Part shown: positions 5,727 through 10,515 of the stretch, piece after piece
How the letters are laid out: each line of letters opens with the position of its first letter
How positions within the stretch are numbered: position 1 is the stretch's first letter
DNA from: a virus
Strand: one strand, 5' to 3'
Virus record (IMG/VR): IMGVR_UViG_3300000228_000023
Span: 108-34,644 of that record
Length of the DNA stretch: 34,537 nucleotides
Notes under the pieces: generated by a model
Database searches by the model: none
What the model was told of the DNA's origin: nothing
What the model saw: the letters and a program-made list of their open reading frames with translations, nothing else
Made by a program: the position numbers and the translations under genes

Positions 5727-6336
5727 TATTATGTCCAAAGTCGAGTCGGTTCATAAGGGTTCAACAGTGTCAATTACGCAATCATCCTCATATTCAGCCG
5801 TTTCACACGATGATGTGGCCGCTTTGCTACATAATGAGCTTGTTACAGAGGGTGTATGGGTTAAAGTGTCTGTTATTGAGGCCTCTGTAACCTCTCACAC
5901 TAAGGAAAAGGCTGGCTATAACGGTGGAGCACCCACTAGGTCTCTAGAATATATGGCCACAGTAAAGTGCAGGGTATCCTTTATTAACTCTGAAGATCCT
6001 AAAGATCGTGAAGAGGTGGATACTTTTGCATATGCCTTAGATTCTGGAGACAAAGCCGTGGGTAAAGCCGAATCAATGGCAGTAAAGTACGCTTTTCTAA
6101 AAAACTTCACCCTTGAATCAACAGATCAAGAAGAGGAGAGGGATGGCCATCGATATGAGCACAAGGCACCGCTTAGTAAGCAAACCTTAAAAGCAGAAAC
6201 GCCTACCTCTCCATTGTCTGACGCTCAGAGAAAAGTCTTGTATGCAATAAAATCAAAACACGGAGTAGTGATTCCAGAATTTAGAACATCAAACGAGGCT
6301 TCTCTCTGGATTAACAATTTCAATAAAAACAAGTAG
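5701..6336 (+). CDS. erf: ERF-family single-strand DNA annealing protein
   Basis: 211 aa. AAAGGGAGTG precedes the ATG at 5701. The segment SAVSHDDVAALLHNELVTEG (about residues 32-51) followed by GVWVKV, and the signature DSGDKAVGKAESMAVKYAFL with KNFTL (about 114-138), match the ERF core, where an acidic-K-A-x-G-K-A motif leads into a Y-A-F-L helix. ERF proteins form rings on single-stranded DNA and anneal complementary strands, which in P22 supports circularisation and recombination. The C-terminal tail (about 150-211) is variable, as is usual in the family. No exonuclease partner is visible beside it. With RusA (7607-8032) it forms the recombination module. Confidence 0.88.
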   Translation: MNLAQKMINIMSKVESVHKGSTVSITQSSSYSAVSHDDVAALLHNELVTEGVWVKVSVIEASVTSHTKEKAGYNGGAPTRSLEYMATVKCRVSFINSEDPKDREEVDTFAYALDSGDKAVGKAESMAVKYAFLKNFTLESTDQEEERDGHRYEHKAPLSKQTLKAETPTSPLSDAQRKVLYAIKSKHGVVIPEFRTSNEASLWINNFNKNK

Positions 6337-6367
6337 ATACAAAACAAGTGAAACCAATGGAGAAGTA

Positions 6368-6427
6368 ATGGATATTAAATTTAGATCACATTCTTTTGGT
6401 GAAGGCGACCAAAAGGAGTCCAAGTGA
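6368..6427 (+). CDS. 19-residue leader-like peptide
   Basis: An ATG with GGAGAAG upstream encodes MDIKFRSHSFGEGDQKESK and stops in a GTGA overlap with the XRE gene at 6424. The overlap suggests translational coupling of the regulator to this peptide. The Shine-Dalgarno site of the regulator (AAGGAG) lies inside it. It may be a real micro-gene or a regulatory leader. Confidence 0.4.
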   Translation: MDIKFRSHSFGEGDQKESK

Positions 6428-6840
6428 TTAATAAAGGAATAGCCCTAGGCGAGTTAATTAAAAAAAGAAGAATTGAGCTTGGTATTACACAGGATAAATT
6501 AGCTTCTCTTATTTTTCCTGACATTTACCACTCTACTTCTTGCCAATATATTTCTAATTGCGAGCGAGGAAAATCTTCTGTTTCTCCAAAGTACTTCTTT
6601 CCTTTAATGAAGGCATTACGACTAGACAAAAAAGAACTCCTTGAGGCTTATTGTTTAGACTATATAGACGTTATATTGGATGAAGTTGTTCTTGGAGAGA
6701 TAAAGGAAAAGAAAAGAATAGATAATTTTATCCTTAAAGGTCGGTTAACTATCGAGAAAAACAAAGAGGATGACAGAAAAAGAAGAATAGAAAATGCAAA
6801 AAAGGCGTGGAAAATGCTAGGATTAGAAAATGATAACTGA
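6424..6840 (+). CDS. XRE-family (HTH_3) transcriptional regulator
   Basis: 138 aa. The start is GTG at 6424 with AAAAGGAG upstream. Residues about 7-75 form a helix-turn-helix of the Cro/CI type: LGELIKKRRIELGITQDKLA, then the recognition region with YISNCERGKSSVSP. The C-terminal 60 residues are highly charged and helical (EIKEKKR, DDRKRRIEN) instead of the LexA/CI autoprotease domain, so it should not respond to RecA. A Cro-like or activator role fits. The GTAC palindromes at 3887-3934 are plausible binding sites, but this is inference. Confidence 0.85.
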   Translation: MINKGIALGELIKKRRIELGITQDKLASLIFPDIYHSTSCQYISNCERGKSSVSPKYFFPLMKALRLDKKELLEAYCLDYIDVILDEVVLGEIKEKKRIDNFILKGRLTIEKNKEDDRKRRIENAKKAWKMLGLENDN

Positions 6841-6943
6841 AATCTTCGCTATTAAATGTTTTTGCTTGGGGTTTTTCTTTTCTTGGATTATCAATCGAAA
6901 GAAAGTTAAAAGAATGAAGTGCTATGAAATCAAAGAGTTTTGA
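6830..6943 (+). CDS. Tiny single-pass membrane protein
   Basis: 37 aa, overlapping the XRE gene by 11 bases, with AGGA seven bases before the ATG. It begins MITEIFAIKCFCLGFFFSW, a hydrophobic segment, followed by the basic NRKKVKRMK. The layout suggests the N-terminus outside or in the membrane and the basic tail in the cytoplasm. It overlaps the next tiny membrane ORF by 20 bases in another frame. No family recognised. Confidence 0.45.
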   Translation: MITEIFAIKCFCLGFFFSWIINRKKVKRMKCYEIKEF

Positions 6944-7016
6944 CACCATTGGCTTATCTTTAGCATTTTTGCTTATTATCACTCTTAAAATTATTTATGA
7001 ATCCAATATAAAGTGA
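6924..7016 (+). CDS. Tiny single-pass membrane protein, nested overlap
   Basis: 30 aa. It begins MKSKSFDTIGLSLAFLLIIT, giving a basic start and then a hydrophobic helix. It starts within the upstream mini-gene and its stop overlaps a GTG start at 7013 as GTGA. The Shine-Dalgarno site is weak (GAAG). The unbroken chain of overlaps argues for real translation. Confidence 0.4.
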   Translation: MKSKSFDTIGLSLAFLLIITLKIIYESNIK

Positions 7017-7135
7017 ATTGCGTATGTTGTGTCCATAATGGATCTTTTTACCCATTATATAATGAGCACACCAAGACTCGTGGCAGTGGATGGACAAATG
7101 ATTCACGCAATGTCTATAAAATGTGTTGCAAGTGA
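7013..7135 (+). CDS. Small Cys-rich protein
   Basis: 40 aa from a GTG in a GTGA overlap. It begins MNCVCCVHNG and ends YKMCCK, so two cysteine clusters bracket a short loop, as in a small zinc site. The Shine-Dalgarno site is poor and translation probably depends on coupling. No family recognised. Confidence 0.4.
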   Translation: MNCVCCVHNGSFYPLYNEHTKTRGSGWTNDSRNVYKMCCK

Positions 7136-7168
7136 CACACTCTCAATGGCATGAAAGGGATCATTTAT

Positions 7169-7258
7169 ATGTCTGAAAAATTTCCATCATATAAAGATTG
7201 GCTAATTAAAAACGGCTGGTATATTTGTGAGTTACCTAAAAAGTGGAGGCACGATTGA
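7169..7258 (+). CDS. Micro-protein of 29 residues
   Basis: ATG at 7169 with AAAGGG nine bases upstream. The product begins MSEKFPSYKDWLIKNGWYIC and ends with a basic KKWRHD. The stop overlaps the TTG start of the next gene as TTGA. It has the aromatic-rich character of a folded micro-protein. Function unknown. Confidence 0.45.
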   Translation: MSEKFPSYKDWLIKNGWYICELPKKWRHD

Positions 7259-7500
7259 ACGCCCAAGATTTCAAGAAAAAGTATCTATACAGGGAAGATC
7301 CCGAGCCAATAACATTTAATAAAAAGGTTGAATGGTTTATTTATGAACGATACGCAGAGGTTAAGAAGCAACTAGAAAATGACAAGGAAAGGTTTTCTTC
7401 TTTGGCCACAAGGAGCTTTGCAAGCAATCTAAAAATCAGAATTTACTACAGTGAAATAACTCTAGCGTTAAATGAATCAATTCTTAAATATTTAAAGTAG
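7255..7500 (+). CDS. Small hypothetical protein
   Basis: 81 aa. I place the start at TTG 7255, which has GGAGG five bases upstream and overlaps the previous stop (TTGA). An in-frame GTG at 7243 is less likely. The product is charged and helical (EWFIYERYAEVKKQLEND) with a beta-like end. No family recognised. The stop lies in the first stem of a strong hairpin (7497-7532). Confidence 0.65.
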   Translation: MNAQDFKKKYLYREDPEPITFNKKVEWFIYERYAEVKKQLENDKERFSSLATRSFASNLKIRIYYSEITLALNESILKYLK

Positions 7501-7532
7501 TGCCCCTTGCAACCCATCGCAAGAGGCACTAC
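7497..7532 (+). other. Strong hairpin 1 between small gene and RusA
   Basis: A 14-bp stem with one mismatch: GTAGTGCCCCTTGC pairs with GCAAGAGGCACTAC around an 8-base loop. It includes the stop codon of the upstream gene. No T-run follows on either strand, so it is not a standard intrinsic terminator. It may protect the 3' end of the mRNA, bind a protein, or be part of a structured RNA with hairpin 2. Confidence 0.6.
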
Positions 7533-7545
7533 CCACCAACGGGAG

Positions 7546-7579
7546 ACATGGAGGAAACCCTGATAAAATTCTTCCATGT
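7546..7579 (+). other. Hairpin 2, 14 bases after hairpin 1
   Basis: ACATGGAGGAA (7546-7556) pairs with TTCTTCCATGT (7569-7579), 11 pairs including one G-U, with a 12-base loop. Its 5' arm carries GGAGG, a Shine-Dalgarno-like sequence held in the stem with no gene start after it. It ends just before the TATAAT at 7593-7598. Confidence 0.5.
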
Positions 7580-7592
7580 TCACCTCGACTTG

Positions 7593-7598
7593 TATAAT
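7593..7598 (+). promoter_or_regulatory. -10 box just before the RusA start
   Basis: TATAAT at 7593-7598 lies nine bases before the ATG at 7607. No convincing -35 hexamer is seen. If used, transcription would start at about 7605 and give a nearly leaderless mRNA, in keeping with the absence of a Shine-Dalgarno site. Confidence 0.35.
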
Positions 7599-7606
7599 AT
7601 ATTTAA

Positions 7607-8032
7607 ATGCTAACTTTACTACTCGATATTCGACCAAAATCAGTTAACTCATCCATGGCCGTAGTGAATGGGAGGATGATTAAAACCGCAGCTCATCGTC
7701 ACAAAAAGCGTGAATTAGAGCTTCTATTATTGCCGTTCCGTGATGAACTATCAGGGTTCTCCGACAAGTTCAAAGCGTCGAGAAAAAGAATTAGTATGGA
7801 GATCTTTTTTTATGACTCTCAGTATTGGACAAAGAGGGGAGAAATGAATCAGAAGACAGTGGACACTTCTAATATTATTAAATCAATTGAGGACTCAGTA
7901 TTTAAAGCAATGGGACTGAATGATTCTTTTAATCGAAAGATAATGGCCGAATCAATCCCATCAGATAAAGACAAGGTAATTATTACGCTTTCCTTAATAA
8001 ACCATGCTCAAATTAACGAGGTTTGTTTTTGA
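7607..8032 (+). CDS. rusA: RusA-type Holliday junction resolvase
   Basis: 141 aa. The N-terminus LLLDIRPKSVNSSMA matches the RusA start (beta strand, then P-x-S-x-N). The catalytic block VDTSNIIKSIEDSVFKAMGL and then NDSFN corresponds to D-x-x-N-x-x-K...D...G...D in RusA, so the key acidic residues and the Lys are present. RusA dimers cut four-way junctions, and phages use them to debranch DNA before packaging. The start at 7607 is needed to keep the first strand but has no Shine-Dalgarno site. It is the last gene of the rightward operon, and its 3' end overlaps the convergent gene at 8013-8162. Confidence 0.85.
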   Translation: MLTLLLDIRPKSVNSSMAVVNGRMIKTAAHRHKKRELELLLLPFRDELSGFSDKFKASRKRISMEIFFYDSQYWTKRGEMNQKTVDTSNIIKSIEDSVFKAMGLNDSFNRKIMAESIPSDKDKVIITLSLINHAQINEVCF

Positions 8033-8162
8033 GCTTGTTTAAAACATCGGTCCAAAATTTAATTTGATTCTTGTTGCCATTAAGCTTTGCCTGTTCAAGG
8101 TTTTGCTTAACATCTTCAAGTGACTCTTTCTTTTTTTTATTTACGCCATTTCTTGCATTCAC
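8013..8162 (-). CDS. Small helical protein, convergent overlap with RusA
   Basis: 49 aa from GTG at 8160-8162, with AGGA about 11 bases upstream. The N-terminal part is basic (VNKKKKES), followed by a coiled-coil-like LEDVKQNLEQAKLNGNKNQ and a WTDVLNKLKNK end. It overlaps the spanin-like lipoprotein gene by 26 bases and the RusA 3' end by 20 bases on the opposite strand. It is the last gene of the late operon that I can see. No terminator separates it from RusA. Confidence 0.55.
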   Translation of the reverse strand: MNARNGVNKKKKESLEDVKQNLEQAKLNGNKNQIKFWTDVLNKLKNKPR

Positions 8163-8418
8163 GAATTAATTCATCCTGATAATTACGTTCGCAGTTGTAG
8201 TCTTCAAGGGTGATGCCTGCTAAATCTTTAGGGTATAGAACGTCTTCTGGGCACAGATAGTTAATTTCATTATCTTCATTGAGCATAAAGATACATGATG
8301 GATTCTCTATCTCCCATAATGGTGGCCTACACTTTCTCTGGATAGGTGGCTTTGGCGCACCCATGGCGCAAGCATTAAGGCTTAGGATCATTGCGACCAA
8401 GGTCACGAAGAATTTCAA
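8137..8418 (-). CDS. Putative outer-membrane lipoprotein (o-spanin-like)
   Basis: 93 aa from TTG at 8416-8418, with AAAGGA six bases upstream. MKFFVTLVAMILSLNAC is a lipoprotein signal peptide with the lipobox L-N-A-C and the modified Cys at 17. A proline-rich stretch (APKPPIQRKCRPP) follows, then an acidic domain with several cysteines. Signal peptide, small size, proline content and overlap with an i-spanin-like gene in another frame match the outer-membrane subunit of two-part spanins. The extra cysteines and length (93 aa against 60 or less for Rz1) are unusual, so another lipoprotein is possible. Confidence 0.6.
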   Translation of the reverse strand: MKFFVTLVAMILSLNACAMGAPKPPIQRKCRPPLWEIENPSCIFMLNEDNEINYLCPEDVLYPKDLAGITLEDYNCERNYQDELIRECKKWRK

Positions 8419-8581
8419 GGCGAATCCTTTGGTTTTCTTCTACGATATATTTCGCACGAAGCTTTTTACGTTCCGCTATTCTTTTATGGAGTTCATTATC
8501 CGCAATCTTGTCTTGGAACCATAAGTAAACGTCCACGACCGTGTTTAACAAATGAACTACGGCCATGGCGTTTGTGAACAT
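8375..8581 (-). CDS. i-spanin-like small protein
   Basis: 68 aa. AAAGG precedes the ATG at 8579-8581. A moderately hydrophobic N-terminus (AMAVVHLLNTVVDVYLWF) is followed by a charged coiled coil (ELHKRIAERKKLRAKYIVEE). Its last 44 bases overlap the lipoprotein gene in another frame, the Rz/Rz1-like arrangement. The membrane segment is weaker than in typical Rz proteins and the coil is short, so the i-spanin assignment rests mostly on context. Confidence 0.5.
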   Translation of the reverse strand: MFTNAMAVVHLLNTVVDVYLWFQDKIADNELHKRIAERKKLRAKYIVEENQRIRLEILRDLGRNDPKP

Positions 8582-8582
8582 A

Positions 8583-8864
8583 TTAAGCCTTTAATGCTTT
8601 ATAATTTTCATAGGATTTCTGGACAAGCTTTAACCCTTCCATGACATCTAAATCTTTAATTTCTTCTTTTAATTTTGGCTTAGAAGAAATGAACTCAACT
8701 AATTCTTTGATGTTTTCAAAAACCTGTGGTGCCTTTAAGAGATCGGCTTCATTGAGGCCATCTTTGGCAATCTCGATACCCAAGACAACATTTTTAAATC
8801 CAAGGTCGATTACTTTTTCCAACCCCTCAGTTCCGTAAGTTTCTTTAATTTCTACTTTTTCCAT
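8583..8864 (-). CDS. Small helical phage protein
   Basis: 93 aa. AGGAG precedes the ATG at 8862-8864. The sequence is helical and acidic (EKVIDLGFKNVVLGIEIAKD, then LNEADLLKAPQVFENIKELV). Short phage proteins of this kind, with a repeated LG-x-G and a D-G-x-x-x-x-D-L-L-x-x-P pattern, sit near lysis and tail-tip genes in many genomes, but I know of no function for them. No membrane segment is visible, so it is not a typical holin. Confidence 0.65.
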   Translation of the reverse strand: MEKVEIKETYGTEGLEKVIDLGFKNVVLGIEIAKDGLNEADLLKAPQVFENIKELVEFISSKPKLKEEIKDLDVMEGLKLVQKSYENYKALKA

Positions 8865-8867
8865 AAG

Positions 8868-9245
8868 CTACTCCTCGTGTGGTTTAGTCTGAACATGACA
8901 GTGAATGCCGTTCGAATTATTATGAATTACAATTAGGTTAGGCTTTAATGTGTTAGATGACAATGCTGCCCAGTCAATATATTTATCCTCAAAGTATTGC
9001 TCGAATTTTTTTCTGAAATCTAGTGGCCACGAATGGACTCTAATATCTATGGCTCGCCCCTCTCTGTGTGACTTACTGACCCTTTTAAGTTTATTGTCCT
9101 CTGATTCCTCAGATAATACATCGGTAATCAAAAACTCATAACCATTATCGTTGCAAAACATGGCCATATCTTCAGCGATGATGCGCAATCTTTCTTTGAC
9201 TAACGGGTACTCTTTTTTTTCTTGGTTTGTTTTGAACTTAATCAT
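8868..9245 (-). CDS. M15-type peptidase, putative endolysin
   Basis: 125 aa from ATG 9243-9245, chosen because it overlaps the upstream stop as ATGA. A longer frame to 9266 is open. SHREGRAIDIR (59-69) provides the first zinc His (60) and Asp (67) of the S-x-H-x-x-G-x-A-x-D pattern, and GIHCHVQ (113-119) provides the H-x-H. These are the metal and catalytic residues of M15 L-alanyl-D-glutamate or D-Ala-D-Ala peptidases, which cut peptidoglycan cross-peptides. There is no signal peptide or cell-wall-binding domain, so release would need a holin. It heads the lysis group 9245-8013. Confidence 0.8.
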   Translation of the reverse strand: MIKFKTNQEKKEYPLVKERLRIIAEDMAMFCNDNGYEFLITDVLSEESEDNKLKRVSKSHREGRAIDIRVHSWPLDFRKKFEQYFEDKYIDWAALSSNTLKPNLIVIHNNSNGIHCHVQTKPHEE

Positions 9246-9943
9246 CTGTAAAGTCTCAAAATGCATCGTCCTGCACCACCAGTAAGACCAGCAATCGAAA
9301 AAGTTCCACCTAATCCTGCTGATCCAGCACCACCAGAGGCTAAGGACACAGTAATATTACTCGCAATAAAATCAATAGGCATCACGCCCGTCTTGGTGAA
9401 TGTAGCGGACCCACCTCCTGATCCATATAAAGCGTTAGTGCCATCATCTGACAACCCTCCTCCACCACCAGCACCATAGGCACCGTAAGAATTTCCCGAT
9501 ATAACCTGAACCCTGCCTGCTCCATAATAAGATGCGCCTCCTTGAGTGAAGCCACCGTAAAGTCCTGATGCGAAGGTTACAGTAGACCCACCCTGCCCTC
9601 CTCCACCATTGAAAGTATAGGTGTTTATTCCACCAAAAGAACCAGTGGCATTAAGCCCAGCGTTCCCCCCATTCCCCCCGTACCGTATGCTTGTTCCGGC
9701 ATATCCACCACCGCCACCAATAGCTTGAAGAGAAAATGTTCCGCCTCTAATTGTCGTGAAAGAAACTGTTGTTGTGCCTCCAGATGATGCGTTAGTGTTA
9801 CCACCAGAGCCACCGCCACCGCCTCCAATAATTTCAAAAGAGAAACCTTTTACTGGACCTGTAATCCCGTTAATGATTGTGCTAATGTCTCCGCCTGAAT
9901 ATTCCGTGGCGTATATTTCTCCGCTCATTGAGTCTAAGTTCAT
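9242..9943 (-). CDS. Glycine-rich tail adhesin-like protein
   Basis: 233 aa. The start is ATG 9941-9943 in a TAATG overlap, with GGAGAG well placed. A longer start at 9961 is less likely. After about 35 ordinary residues the protein has runs of Gly (IIGGGGGGSGG, GGGGYAG, GGNGGNAG, GGGGQGG, AGGGGGL) separated by short beta-like segments rich in Ser, Thr and aromatics. Gly-rich distal tail adhesins, such as gp38 of T-even-like phages, fold as polyglycine-II bundles with variable receptor-binding loops. Placement at the end of the tail genes fits a receptor-binding role. This is family-level inference. Confidence 0.65.
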   Translation of the reverse strand: MNLDSMSGEIYATEYSGGDISTIINGITGPVKGFSFEIIGGGGGGSGGNTNASSGGTTTVSFTTIRGGTFSLQAIGGGGGYAGTSIRYGGNGGNAGLNATGSFGGINTYTFNGGGGQGGSTVTFASGLYGGFTQGGASYYGAGRVQVISGNSYGAYGAGGGGGLSDDGTNALYGSGGGSATFTKTGVMPIDFIASNITVSLASGGAGSAGLGGTFSIAGLTGGAGRCILRLYR

Positions 9944-10512
9944 TAAATCTCTCCATAGCAATTAACAGTGATGTAGTATGGTAGCTGAAATGGATACGCC
10001 CATCTACTTGTAGAAAACGAATAATCTGGAACAAGAGTAATATCTAGAACCAGCATATCACCCACGTTTAAATTAATATTAGTGTCAAATACTTGGTTGG
10101 TTGACTTTTTATAATCCGCATCGGTTCCATAAGTTAATTTTGGCTTAGTTGTAAAAATACTCACAAGGTCAGCGTCTATGATTTTACCCGTAGTAGTCTT
10201 TCTTATATCGATCTCGATATCTCCCAGCAATGCAAGTGCATCAGTTAACTTACCCTTCTCAATTTGAAGATAGCAAGAGGTTACACTCATGGCTTGGTTT
10301 GCAATAAAAGGATGGGAGACAACTTTATAACTTGATGCCTGCTGTTCTATATATAATCTTGAAGTAAAAATAGGGATCTTCACTGCTCCCGCTTCAAAAT
10401 TATTTATTCTCTCTTCATGATCGTCGAAATCATTTTTAATTTTCGTGAAAAGCTCTTTCTTAAGAGCGTCACCTACGTCAATCTCACCTGAATTTATTGG
10501 AGTAAAGGCCAT
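9943..10512 (-). CDS. Tail tip or fibre structural protein
   Basis: 189 aa. AGGATAAAAC precedes the ATG at 10510-10512. The N-terminus (MAFTPINSGEIDVGDALKKE, then LFTKIKNDFDDHEERI) resembles a segment I associate with the start of phage fibre or baseplate proteins, where I-x-V-G-D leads into a helix with DDHE-RIN. The remaining 130 residues are beta-rich and probably a trimeric or jelly-roll-like domain. It lies between the tail hub and the Gly-rich adhesin and probably anchors the adhesin. Confidence 0.6.
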   Translation of the reverse strand: MAFTPINSGEIDVGDALKKELFTKIKNDFDDHEERINNFEAGAVKIPIFTSRLYIEQQASSYKVVSHPFIANQAMSVTSCYLQIEKGKLTDALALLGDIEIDIRKTTTGKIIDADLVSIFTTKPKLTYGTDADYKKSTNQVFDTNINLNVGDMLVLDITLVPDYSFSTSRWAYPFQLPYYITVNCYGEI

Positions 10513-10515
10513 GTT

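Noticed and set aside
7446-7637. Minus-strand frame over the tandem hairpins.
   Set aside because: No Shine-Dalgarno site, and it covers the end of one plus-strand gene and the start of RusA. It is a shadow of the hairpin region.
3992-8032. Search for integrase, excisionase or partition genes that would mark a temperate phage.
   Set aside because: None seen. The XRE regulator alone does not prove lysogeny, so no lifestyle claim is made.
9261-9965. Open frames on the plus strand over the Gly-rich adhesin gene (Pro-rich translations).
   Set aside because: They are the antisense image of Gly-rich codons. They lack Shine-Dalgarno sites and lie opposite a well-supported gene.
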